A model generated the notes under the pieces. The model had not been told where the DNA came from, searched no databases, and was given only the letters and a program-made list of their open reading frames with translations. Both the position numbers and the translations under genes were made by a program. 10,217 bases of DNA from Comamonadaceae bacterium CG_4_10_14_3_um_filter_60_75. GTDB taxonomy: Bacteria > Pseudomonadota > Gammaproteobacteria > Burkholderiales > Burkholderiaceae_C. Positions 1 to 6,579 of this stretch are shown piece by piece. The first letter of the stretch is position 1, and the number at the start of each line of letters is the position of its first letter. The stretch covers positions 1 to 10,217 of the forward strand of contig PFKL01000162.1 of NCBI GenBank assembly GCA_002784245.1, given 5' to 3'.

Positions 1-117
1 GTCGCGTTTGAGGGTCGAGCGTGACACGCCCAAGGCGGCCAGCAGGGTGGCATAGCTGACGACCTTTTTGGCGCGCAGCAGTTCGTTGATTTTGTAAAAA
101 CGTTCGGTTCGATCCAT
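1..117 (-). CDS. N-terminal part of a helix-turn-helix (WYL/YafY-type) transcriptional regulator
   Basis: Only the first 39 residues are inside the window; the gene continues past the left edge. The protein starts MDRTERFYKINELL and continues through a winged-helix segment with the recognition-helix pattern LGVSRSTLKRD at residues 29-39. This is the usual start of the HTH_11 domain of regulators that carry a C-terminal WYL ligand-binding domain. The WYL part itself is not visible, so that assignment is family knowledge. The start at 117 is supported by an AGGGAGA Shine-Dalgarno five bases upstream. The gene lies 30 bp downstream of the CoA-transferase gene on the same strand, so it may be co-transcribed with gcdH-gcdG. 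Its target is unknown. The ribosome binding site lies in the loop of a short hairpin (118-138). Confidence 0.8.
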   Translation of the reverse strand, partial: MDRTERFYKINELLRAKKVVSYATLLAALGVSRSTLKRD

Positions 118-138
118 GGCATCTCCCTGCGGGATGCC
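118..138 (-). promoter_or_regulatory. Hairpin with the Shine-Dalgarno of the WYL-type regulator in its loop
   Basis: On the minus strand the arms GGCATC and GATGCC pair perfectly around a 9-base loop that contains the AGGGA ribosome binding site. The 3' arm abuts the ATG at 117 directly. Folding would not hide the core Shine-Dalgarno but would hold it at the tip of a stem next to the start codon. There is no T-run, so it is not a normal terminator. A six-base stem of this kind is not rare by chance. Confidence 0.3.
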
Positions 139-147
139 GATGGCTAT

Positions 148-1401
148 TCAAATGATGTTGCGGTTGCGTAGACCGGCAATCTGCTGGGCATCCAGGCCCG
201 ATTCTGCCAGCACCTCGTCGGTGTGCTCACCAAGCCGGGGCGGCGCGCGGTGCAGCACCGGCGGCGTGACACTCAGGCGTAGTGGGCTGGCCACAGTCAC
301 TATTTTGTCAATAGCTGCTTGCGCTTTATTTATATGGGCTAGAGGCTGATTTGTTATCAAACCACGAGCCTGCACCTGGGGGTCGGCAAAGGCCTGCGCC
401 AGCGTGTTGATGGGGCCGCAGGGCACGGCCTTGTCTTCCAGCAGCGTGACCCAATCCCCGGTGCTGCGCGTTCGTGTCACCGGCAGCATCAGGGCAATGA
501 GCGCCGCGCGGTGTTGCACGCGCAGGGTGTTGCTGGCAAAACGTGCGTCCTGCGTCCATTCGGGGTGACCGGCTGCCTCGCAAAAGCGCGAAAACTGGCC
601 GTCGTTGCCCACGGCCAGCAGCATCTGGCCGTCTGCCGTGTCAAAGGTTTGGTAAGGAGCCAGGCTGGGGTGGGTGTTGCCCTGGCGCTCAGGCACCGCA
701 CCGGTGTTGAGAAAACCCGCCGCCTGGTTGGCCAGCACCGCCATGCCCACATCCAGCAGCGCCATGTCAATGTGCTGGCCACAGCCGGTCTGGTGGCGCG
801 CTTCCACCGCCGCCAGAATGGCGCTGCAGGCGTAGATGCCGGTCAGGATGTCGATCAGCGCCACGCCCATGCGCATGGGGCCGCCGCCGGGCTCGCCGTC
901 AGCGTGGCCGGTGATGCTCATCATGCCGCTCATGGCCTGCATCATCAGGTCGTAACCAGCACGCTCGGCATACGGCCCGGTCTGGCCGAAACCGGTGACC
1001 GAGCAGTAAATCAGGCGCGGATTTGTGGCTTTGAGGCTCTCAAAATCCAGCCCGTATTGCTTCAGGCCGCCAACCTTGAAGTTCTCCACCAGCACGTCGC
1101 TTTGCGCGGCCATTTGGCGAATCAACGCCTGGCCTTCGGGTTGCGCGATGTCGAGCGTGATGGCGCGCTTGTTGCGGTTGCAGGCGGTGAAATAGGTGGC
1201 CTGGTCGGTGTCGTTACCCTGCGCATCTTTCAGGAACGGTGGCCCCCAATGGCGCGTGTCGTCGCCTGCGCCGGGGCGCTCGATCTTGATCACGTCAGCG
1301 CCCAGATCAGCCAGCATTTGCGTCGCCCAGGGGCCAGCCAGCACGCGCGACAGGTCGAGGACTTTGAGGTGCGAAAGCGCAGCAGTTTGGGACGTCGTCA
1401 T
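148..1401 (-). CDS. gcdG: Class III (CaiB/BaiF) CoA-transferase, probable glutarate CoA-transferase
   Basis: A 417-residue protein of the CaiB/BaiF (formyl-CoA transferase) family, of normal full length. The N-terminal part has the hallmark LKVLDLSRVLAGPWATQ (residues 12-28), followed by LGADVIKIERPG (33-44). The family's catalytic aspartate is D151 in AGYDLMMQAMSG; it would form the acyl-aspartyl anhydride. The family moves CoA between carboxylic acids in the cytoplasm. The gene sits 23 bp downstream of gcdH on the same strand with a divergent LysR gene beyond, the gcdR-gcdH-gcdG layout known in Pseudomonas putida. Hence the best guess is glutarate activation to glutaryl-CoA, with succinyl-CoA or another acyl-CoA as donor. 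I chose the ATG at 1401 because it begins the conserved domain; longer versions would run into gcdH. Substrate is inferred from context; the family is certain. Confidence 0.9.
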   Translation of the reverse strand: MTTSQTAALSHLKVLDLSRVLAGPWATQMLADLGADVIKIERPGAGDDTRHWGPPFLKDAQGNDTDQATYFTACNRNKRAITLDIAQPEGQALIRQMAAQSDVLVENFKVGGLKQYGLDFESLKATNPRLIYCSVTGFGQTGPYAERAGYDLMMQAMSGMMSITGHADGEPGGGPMRMGVALIDILTGIYACSAILAAVEARHQTGCGQHIDMALLDVGMAVLANQAAGFLNTGAVPERQGNTHPSLAPYQTFDTADGQMLLAVGNDGQFSRFCEAAGHPEWTQDARFASNTLRVQHRAALIALMLPVTRTRSTGDWVTLLEDKAVPCGPINTLAQAFADPQVQARGLITNQPLAHINKAQAAIDKIVTVASPLRLSVTPPVLHRAPPRLGEHTDEVLAESGLDAQQIAGLRNRNII

Positions 1402-1424
1402 AATTCGAGCCTGGCCCCTTTTCT

Positions 1425-2618
1425 TTAACAGAAGGCCTGGATGCCGGTTTGGGCACGGCCAAGGATCAGCGCGTGGATGTCGTGCGTACCTTCGTAGGTG
1501 TTGACCACTTCCAGGTTGACCAGATGGCGCGCCACGCCAAACTCGTCGCTGATGCCGTTGCCACCCATCATGTCGCGCGCCAGGCGAGCCACGTCCAGCG
1601 CCTTGCCGCAACTGTTGCGCTTCAAAATGCTGGTGATTTCCACCGAGGCCGTGCCTTCGTCTTTCATGCGGCCCAGGCGCAGACAGCCTTGCAAGCCCAG
1701 CGCGATCTCGGTTTGCATGTCGGCCAGCTTCTTTTGGATGAGCTGGTTGGCGGCCAGCGGGCGGCCAAATTGCTGACGGTCCAGCACGTACTGGCGCGCG
1801 CGCAGCCAGCAGTCTTCCGCCGCGCCCAACGCACCCCAGGCGATGCCGTAGCGGGCACTATTCAGGCAGGTGAACGGGCCTTTGAGGCCTTGCACTTCAG
1901 GGAAGGCGTTTTCTTCGGGGCAAAACACGTTGTCCATGACGATCTCGCCGGTGATGGAAGCGCGCAAGCCGACCTTGCCGTGGATGGCCGGGGCGCTCAG
2001 ACCCGCTGCGCCTTTGTCCAGCACAAAGCCACGAATCGGGCCGACCTTGCCCTCGGCGCTGACCTCTTTGGCCCAAACCACAAACACGTCGGCAATCGGG
2101 CTGTTGGAAATCCACATCTTGCTGCCGGTGAGCTTGTAGCCGCCGGGCACTTTCACGGCGCGGCTGAGCATGCTGGCCGGGTCGGAGCCGTGGTTGGGTT
2201 CGGTCAGGCCAAAGCAGCCAATCCATTCGCCGGTGGCCAGCTTGGGCAGGTATTTTTGACGCGTGACCTCGTTGCCAAATTCATAAATGGGCAGCATCAC
2301 CAGCGAGCTTTGCACGCTCATCATGCTGCGGTAGCCGCTGTCCACGCGCTCCACCTCGCGCGCGATCAGGCCGTAGGCCACATAGTTCAGGCCGGGGCCG
2401 CCATATTGTTCAGGAATCGTCGGGCCCAGCAGACCGAGCGCGCCCATCTCACGGAAGATGTTAGGGTCGGTTTGCTCTTTGCGAAAGGCTTCCAGCACGC
2501 GCGGGGCCAGCTTGTCCTGGCAGTAGGCGGCGGCCGCCGCTTGAATAGCGCGCTCGTCGTCGGTGAGTTGTTGTTCCAGCAAAAACGGGTCTTGCCAGTT
2601 GAAGGATGCGTGGGCCAT
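1425..2618 (-). CDS. gcdH: Glutaryl-CoA dehydrogenase (decarboxylating type)
   Basis: A 397-residue acyl-CoA dehydrogenase, about the usual length for GcdH. It oxidises and decarboxylates glutaryl-CoA to crotonyl-CoA and CO2, passing electrons from FAD to ETF; it is used in lysine, tryptophan, glutarate and benzoyl-CoA breakdown. Visible signatures are FGLTEPNHGSD (136-146, FAD/substrate region), KMWISNSPIADVFVVWAK (167-184) and NTYEGTHDIHALILGRA (373-389). The catalytic base is E376 in YEGT. The residues known to form the decarboxylation network in the human enzyme (Glu87, Arg94, Tyr369) correspond to E90, R97 and Y375, all present; non-decarboxylating enzymes lack the Glu and Tyr. The start at 2618 has an AGGAGA Shine-Dalgarno; the frame stays open to an ATG at 2684 but nothing supports it. 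It is the first gene of the minus-strand unit, divergent from a LysR regulator. Confidence 0.97.
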   Translation of the reverse strand: MAHASFNWQDPFLLEQQLTDDERAIQAAAAAYCQDKLAPRVLEAFRKEQTDPNIFREMGALGLLGPTIPEQYGGPGLNYVAYGLIAREVERVDSGYRSMMSVQSSLVMLPIYEFGNEVTRQKYLPKLATGEWIGCFGLTEPNHGSDPASMLSRAVKVPGGYKLTGSKMWISNSPIADVFVVWAKEVSAEGKVGPIRGFVLDKGAAGLSAPAIHGKVGLRASITGEIVMDNVFCPEENAFPEVQGLKGPFTCLNSARYGIAWGALGAAEDCWLRARQYVLDRQQFGRPLAANQLIQKKLADMQTEIALGLQGCLRLGRMKDEGTASVEITSILKRNSCGKALDVARLARDMMGGNGISDEFGVARHLVNLEVVNTYEGTHDIHALILGRAQTGIQAFC

Positions 2619-2728
2619 GGGGGTCTCCTGAGGGTGGATCAATGCAATCGAATGGACGCATGGTAGCGCGCCGGTGGCAGGCATTGCAAACGATTTGTTA
2701 TCACTCAGGTATTCAATTAAATCATGTT

Positions 2729-2749
2729 ACAGGTGATTTTGTCGCCTGT
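2729..2749. promoter_or_regulatory. Candidate LysR operator between gcdH and gcdR
   Basis: An imperfect inverted repeat: the arms ACAGGTGA and TCGCCTGT match at 7 of 8 positions around a TTTTG centre. It lies about 110 bp upstream of gcdH and 122 bp upstream of the probable gcdR start, in an AT-richer stretch, where a LysR-type activator of the divergent gene would be expected to bind. It does not contain an exact T-N11-A motif. Chance occurrence in 250 bp cannot be excluded. Confidence 0.4.
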
Positions 2750-2802
2750 GCCGATCAAGATTTTTTATCGCAAATAAGCACTTTGCCCTTATAAATAATG
2801 CG

Positions 2803-2844
2803 GTAGCAGCTACACTTTTTAATGAACACGATTGCAGTAGCAAT
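2803..2844. promoter_or_regulatory. Two short perfect inverted repeats upstream of gcdR
   Basis: The first is GTAGC-A-GCTAC (2803-2813) and the second is ATTGC-N4-GCAAT (2831-2844). Both lie between the larger inverted repeat and the LysR gene; the second is only 27 bp from the ATG at 2872. That would suit autorepression, since LysR proteins often bind near their own start. Five-base arms are individually weak evidence. I could not place convincing -35/-10 elements for either direction. Confidence 0.25.
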
Positions 2845-2871
2845 TAATAATATGTGTACATTACGCACATC

Positions 2872-3777
2872 ATGCGCAGAAAAATCCCGTCCTTGCAAGC
2901 CCTGATGTGCTTTGACGCAGCCGCCCGCCACCAGAGCTACACCCGCGCCGCGCAAGAACTGGCGCTCACGCAGGGCGCGGTGTCGCGCCAGCTGACCGCG
3001 CTGGAAGATTTTTTGGGCGTCGCCTTGTTCAAGCGCACGCGCCACGGCGTAGCGCTCACCGCCAGCGGGCGCGACTACGCGCAGCAGGTCGCCACCCGTC
3101 TGGCCGCGCTGGAGCAAGATACGCTGGACGTGATGAGCACGCAGGGCCGTGGCAGCGTGCTGGCGCTGGCGGCGGTACCCACCTTTGCCACGCGCTGGCT
3201 GATTCCGCGCCTGCCCAGCCTGAAAGCCCAGCACCCCGATCTGACCGTCCACATCGACACCCGCACCCGGCCGTTTTTATTTGCCGACACCCGCTTTGAC
3301 GCTGCGCTGTTTGCCGGCACGCCCGAGCAGGTGGCCAACTGGGCTGGCACGCAGGCGGTGAAACTGCTTGACGAAGACGTGCTGCCCGTGTGCACGCCCC
3401 AGTGGCTGGGTGGCCAAGCCAATCTGTCGCCGCAGGACATTACCGCCATGCCGCTGCTGCAGCAGAGTACCCGGCCGCTGGCCTGGCGGCAGTGGTTTGA
3501 CGCGCAAGGCGTGGCGGCTCCGCAAGCGCTGGCGGGGCCGCGCTTTGAGCTGTTTTCCATGACTGCCGCTGCGGCGGTGCACGGTCTGGGGCTGGCGCTG
3601 GTGCCGCGCCTGTTGATCAGTGGCGAACTGGCCCGCGGCGAGCTGGTGGTGGCGTGTAACGCGCCGCTGCCCGGCGCGCGCGCCTATTACCTGGTGCTGC
3701 CCGAAGGCAGCGACAACCCGCCGGTGGTGCATATCTTCCAGCACTGGCTGTTGACAGCTGCAGCATCACCGCGGTGA
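2872..3777 (+). CDS. gcdR: LysR-family regulator, GcvA/GcdR-like
   Basis: A 301-residue LysR-type regulator of standard length. The N-terminal winged helix-turn-helix occupies about residues 5-65, with the recognition region LTQGAVSRQLTALEDFLGVA (32-51), followed by the LysR substrate-binding domain; the GcvA-like pattern FATRWLIPRLPSL marks its beginning. It is transcribed divergently from gcdH, the classical position of a LysR activator of the neighbouring operon. In Pseudomonas putida the LysR protein GcdR controls gcdHG in response to glutarate, so the same role is inferred here. I chose the ATG at 2872 because MRRKIPSLQAL is the family's typical beginning. An in-frame GTG at 2854 would add six residues and has no Shine-Dalgarno; the one for 2872 is also weak. 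The stop codon lies inside a perfect 14-bp palindrome. Confidence 0.9.
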   Translation: MRRKIPSLQALMCFDAAARHQSYTRAAQELALTQGAVSRQLTALEDFLGVALFKRTRHGVALTASGRDYAQQVATRLAALEQDTLDVMSTQGRGSVLALAAVPTFATRWLIPRLPSLKAQHPDLTVHIDTRTRPFLFADTRFDAALFAGTPEQVANWAGTQAVKLLDEDVLPVCTPQWLGGQANLSPQDITAMPLLQQSTRPLAWRQWFDAQGVAAPQALAGPRFELFSMTAAAAVHGLGLALVPRLLISGELARGELVVACNAPLPGARAYYLVLPEGSDNPPVVHIFQHWLLTAAASPR

Positions 3778-3778
3778 T
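3765..3778. repeat. Perfect 14-bp palindrome over the end of the LysR gene
   Basis: ATCACCGCGGTGAT is a perfect palindrome; the TGA stop of the LysR gene is part of its right half. It lies 74 bp upstream of the quinone oxidoreductase start. A TTGACA hexamer at 3751-3756 just precedes it, but the matching -10 is poor. About one perfect 14-bp palindrome is expected by chance in 10-20 kb, so an operator role is only a possibility. Confidence 0.35.
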
Positions 3779-3852
3779 CGCCACACCCAGCCACACGCCC
3801 GGGCAAGCGCTTTCATGGAAAATGCATCGCTCATTGAATGATTGGAACGCCC

Positions 3853-4830
3853 ATGCACGCCTGGCTTTGTGACAACCCCACCGGTGTCGACGCGCTCACT
3901 TGGCAAGAACTGCCCACGCCACAGCCCAAAGCGGGCGAGGTGCTGCTGCAGATCAAGGCGGCCAGCCTGAACTTTCCCGACCTGCTGATCGTGCAGAACA
4001 AATACCAGGTCAAGCCACCGCTACCGTTCGTACCCGGCTCTGAATACGCCGGCGTGGTGCAGGCAGTGGGCGAGGGCGTCACCCACCTGAAGGTCGGCCA
4101 ACACGTCGCCTGCTTCACTGGCACCGGCGGTTTTGCTACGCACGCAATAGCGCCTGCCGAACTTTGTATGCCGCTAGCCGAGGGTTTCACCATGGTGGAC
4201 GCTGCGGCTTTCATCCTCACCTATGCGACCTCGTACCACGCGCTGGTCGACCGTGGTGGGCTCCAGGCGGGCGAAACCGTGCTGGTGCTGGGTGCCGCCG
4301 GTGGCGTTGGTACCGCGGCGATCCAGATCGCCAAGGCGATGGGCGCGCGCGTCATTGCGGCGGCGTCAAGCCAGTCCAAGTGCGACCTGTGCACCACGCT
4401 CGGCGCCGATGCCACGCTCAACTACAACAGCAGCAAGCTGCGCGACGCGCTTAGAACGCTCACCGATGGCCGAGGGCCGGACGTGATCTACGACCCCGTG
4501 GGTGGCGACTTTGCTGAACCAGCTTTTCGTTCCATCGCCTGGCGCGGCCGTTACCTGGTGGTCGGCTTTGCCGCTGGAGCCATCCCCGCGCTGCCGCTGA
4601 ATCTGGCACTGCTCAAAGGCGCGGCTATCGTTGGCGTGTTCTGGGGCGACTTTGCCAAGCGCGAACCGCAGGCCAACGCGGCCATGCTGGCCCAGCTTGG
4701 GCAGTGGTACGCCCAAGGCAAGGTCAAGCCGGTGATCGACCGCGTGCTGCCCCTGTCACAACTCAAAACCGCCCTAGGCCTGATGGGCGCGCGCGCTGTG
4801 CAAGGCAAACTGGTGGTCACGCCGGACTGA
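3853..4830 (+). CDS. NADPH:quinone oxidoreductase-like protein (zinc-independent MDR family)
   Basis: A 325-residue medium-chain dehydrogenase/reductase, full length for the quinone oxidoreductase branch. The GroES-like N-terminal half shows ASLNFPDLLIVQNKYQ (37-52) and PFVPGSEYAGVV (58-69). The nucleotide-binding Rossmann fold begins at VLVLGAAGGVGTAAIQIAK (143-161), whose AAGGVG motif is typical of NADPH-dependent members. The zinc ligands of alcohol dehydrogenases are not seen. It probably reduces quinones or enoyl/enone substrates in the cytoplasm; the natural substrate is unknown. I prefer the ATG at 3853 because MHAWLC is the common start of close relatives and a GGA lies six bases upstream; an in-frame ATG at 3838 would add five residues. 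It follows the LysR gene in the same direction by 75 bp, so it may be read together with it or from its own promoter. Confidence 0.88.
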   Translation: MHAWLCDNPTGVDALTWQELPTPQPKAGEVLLQIKAASLNFPDLLIVQNKYQVKPPLPFVPGSEYAGVVQAVGEGVTHLKVGQHVACFTGTGGFATHAIAPAELCMPLAEGFTMVDAAAFILTYATSYHALVDRGGLQAGETVLVLGAAGGVGTAAIQIAKAMGARVIAAASSQSKCDLCTTLGADATLNYNSSKLRDALRTLTDGRGPDVIYDPVGGDFAEPAFRSIAWRGRYLVVGFAAGAIPALPLNLALLKGAAIVGVFWGDFAKREPQANAAMLAQLGQWYAQGKVKPVIDRVLPLSQLKTALGLMGARAVQGKLVVTPD

Positions 4831-4914
4831 GGTACGCGCTGCAGCGGACAATGCCAGTCTCAGTGCACGCGTGCTAAGCTGGCGCCGTACGATTCAAATA
4901 TCAGGAGACACCCC

Positions 4915-6048
4915 ATGCCCGGACTGCTGCCCAATATTGACCCCGACGGTCTGCTCGAGTTTTCGGTGGTTTACACCGACCGTGCGCTCAACCACATGTC
5001 GCAACGCTTTCAGGGCGTGATGCGCGACATCTCCAGCATCCTCAAAGAGGTCTACGCCGCCCCGTCGGCGGTGCTGGTGCCGGGCAGCGGCACGTTTGGC
5101 ATGGAAGCGGTGGCGCGCCAGTTTGCCACCGGCAAAAAAGTGCTGGTGATCCGCAACGGCTGGTTCAGCTACCGCTGGACGCAGATTTTTGACATGGGCG
5201 CGATTGCAGCCGAAGCGACCGTGCTGAAGGCGCGCAAAACCGGCACCGGCGCGCAAGACCCCTGGGTGCCGTGCCCGATTGAAGAGGTGGTAGCCACCAT
5301 CCGCGCGCAGCGGCCGGACGTGGTGTTTGCCCCGCACGTGGAAACCGCCGCCGGCATGATCCTGCCCGATGAGTACCTGAAGGCGGTCAGTAACGCGGTG
5401 CATGAGGTGGGCGGCCTGTTTGTGCTGGACTGCATTGCCAGCGGCGCGATGTGGGTCAACATGGAGGCCACCGGCGTTGACGTGCTGGTCAGCGCACCAC
5501 AAAAAGGCTGGAGCGGCTCACCCTGCTGCGCCATGGTGATGCTCAGCCGCCATGCCCGCACAACGATTGACGGCACCAGCAGCACCAGTTTTGCCTGCGA
5601 CCTGAAAAAATGGCTGCAGATCATGGAAGCCTATGAGGGCGGAACCCATGCCTACCACACCACCATGCCGACCGACGCACTGATGCGCCTGCGCGAGGTG
5701 ATGCAAGAGACCCGCGCTTATGGCTTTGAGAAGGTCAAGGCCGAGCAGGTGGCGCTGGGCAGCGCGGTGCGCAAACTGTTCGAGCACCGCGGCATCCGCA
5801 GCGTGGCCGCCGACGGCTTCAAGGCGCCCGGCGTGGTGGTGAGCTACACCAGCGACCCCGATATTCAAAACAGCAAGAAATTTCTGGCGCTGGGCCTGCA
5901 AACCGCCGCCGGCGTGCCGCTGCAGTGCGACGAAGGGTCTGACTTCAAGACCTTCCGCGTCGGACTCTTTGGACTGGAAAAGCTGCACAACATCGAGCGC
6001 AGCGTGGCGCACTTGGCCACAGCACTCGATGCCATGAACGTGCGCTAA
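4915..6048 (+). CDS. PLP-dependent class V aminotransferase (alanine/serine-glyoxylate type)
   Basis: A 377-residue class V aminotransferase. Visible features are the phosphate-binding turn VPGSGTFGMEA (55-65), the aspartate contacting the pyridine nitrogen (D172 in VLDCIASGAMW, where relatives usually have VDAVSS), and the Schiff-base lysine K197 in SAPQKGWSG. The overall pattern resembles alanine-glyoxylate or serine-glyoxylate aminotransferases, which convert glyoxylate to glycine with an amino donor. The exact amino donor cannot be read from the sequence. The start is secure: AGGAGA at 4902-4907 lies seven bases before the ATG. The gene follows the quinone oxidoreductase by 84 bp in the same orientation and could share a transcript. 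Its TAA overlaps the stop codon of the convergent membrane-protein gene, and no terminator is visible between them. Confidence 0.9.
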   Translation: MPGLLPNIDPDGLLEFSVVYTDRALNHMSQRFQGVMRDISSILKEVYAAPSAVLVPGSGTFGMEAVARQFATGKKVLVIRNGWFSYRWTQIFDMGAIAAEATVLKARKTGTGAQDPWVPCPIEEVVATIRAQRPDVVFAPHVETAAGMILPDEYLKAVSNAVHEVGGLFVLDCIASGAMWVNMEATGVDVLVSAPQKGWSGSPCCAMVMLSRHARTTIDGTSSTSFACDLKKWLQIMEAYEGGTHAYHTTMPTDALMRLREVMQETRAYGFEKVKAEQVALGSAVRKLFEHRGIRSVAADGFKAPGVVVSYTSDPDIQNSKKFLALGLQTAAGVPLQCDEGSDFKTFRVGLFGLEKLHNIERSVAHLATALDAMNVR

Positions 6049-6515
6049 AAAACGCCGGGAATAAACCGCTTGCTCTGCTGGCAATAAGCGGTGTAAGCGG
6101 GGTGGTGCTGCGCCACCCAGCGCTCTTCGAGCAGCGCCTTGACCGACAACACTCCGGCCAGCGCCAGCCACGCCGACCACGCCAGCGCGGTGGCGGCCAG
6201 CGCCGCCATGGCGGCCGCGCCAAGCAGAACCGAGGTGTACATCGGGTGACGAATCCACTGGTACGGCCCGGAGGTCACCAGCACCCCACCCGCTTTGGGC
6301 GCTGGGCGAATATTGAAGTTGCCCAGCCGGTTGTGCGCCAGCGTCCAAATGCCCAGCAGCGCCGACAACAACGCCAATGCGCCGCTGGCCCAGCCGATGC
6401 CAACGTTGACAAACCGGGAGCCGGCCATGGCCGCAAGTGCGAGCAGCAAGGCAAACTGCAGTGCCACCAGCACAACACCCCAGCGCTGACGCTGCCCGTT
6501 TGAAGAATCAGACAT
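6045..6515 (-). CDS. Isoprenylcysteine methyltransferase-like integral membrane protein
   Basis: A 156-residue membrane protein of the ICMT/phospholipid-methyltransferase-like superfamily. Hydrophobic segments lie at about 13-32, 36-60 and 95-125. The conserved core TSGPYQWIRHPMYTSVLL (81-98) holds the RHPMY signature that binds S-adenosylmethionine in studied relatives, and the C-terminal LLEERW...YTAYCQQSKRFIPGVF (128-156) is also typical. Bacterial members are mostly uncharacterised; methylation of a lipid-like or isoprenoid substrate at the membrane is a family-based guess. The ATG at 6515 has AAGGAG ten bases upstream. The gene lies 64 bp downstream of the hemerythrin-like gene on the same strand, so FNR-type control of that gene could extend to it. 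Its leader has an unusual pair of competing hairpins. The stop overlaps the aminotransferase stop on the other strand. Confidence 0.87.
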   Translation of the reverse strand: MSDSSNGQRQRWGVVLVALQFALLLALAAMAGSRFVNVGIGWASGALALLSALLGIWTLAHNRLGNFNIRPAPKAGGVLVTSGPYQWIRHPMYTSVLLGAAAMAALAATALAWSAWLALAGVLSVKALLEERWVAQHHPAYTAYCQQSKRFIPGVF

Positions 6516-6562
6516 GATTTGGTCACTCCTTGAGCGCAGAAGCCCGGATTGTGACCAATCCG
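6516..6562 (-). promoter_or_regulatory. Competing hairpins / pseudoknot in the leader of the ICMT-like gene
   Basis: On the minus strand the leader contains CGGATT-GGTCAC-AATCCG (6562-6545), a perfect six-base stem with a six-base loop. The loop GGTCAC is exactly complementary to GTGACC just before the ATG. Alternatively GATTGGTCAC (6560-6551) pairs with GTGACCAAATC (6526-6516) with one bulged base, enclosing the AAGGAG ribosome binding site. The two folds exclude each other, or combine as an H-type pseudoknot. As DNA, the same arms could be a widely spaced operator. No ligand or protein partner is known to me for this sequence. Confidence 0.4.
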
Positions 6563-6579
6563 CGTGGAAGCAATAGGCT

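Noticed and set aside
1402..1611. N-terminal extension of the CoA-transferase by 70 residues
   Set aside because: It overlaps the end of gcdH in another frame and its residues do not resemble the family; the conserved domain begins just after the ATG at 1401.
1449..2666. A 405-codon open frame on the plus strand covering almost all of gcdH
   Set aside because: It is the antisense shadow of a strongly conserved gene in GC-rich DNA; its protein is rich in H, A, R and G with no recognisable domain and no ribosome binding site. The 305-codon frame at 511-1428 opposite the CoA-transferase is the same kind of shadow.
2712..2725. Possible FNR box TTCAA-TTAA-ATCAT between gcdH and gcdR
   Set aside because: Only seven of ten consensus positions match in an AT-rich stretch, too weak to claim that the glutarate genes are under FNR control.
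4831..4914. Promoter or terminator between the quinone oxidoreductase and the aminotransferase
   Set aside because: Beyond the AGGAGA ribosome binding site I see only a loopless CGCTGCAGCG palindrome, with no hairpin plus T-run and no convincing -35/-10 pair.
6065..6092. Inverted repeat ACCGCTT/AAGCGGT near the convergent gene ends, as a terminator
   Set aside because: It lies inside the coding end of the ICMT-like gene, has a 14-base loop, and the only T-run (minus strand, 6052-6047) is 12 bases away from the stem; on the plus strand no T-run follows.
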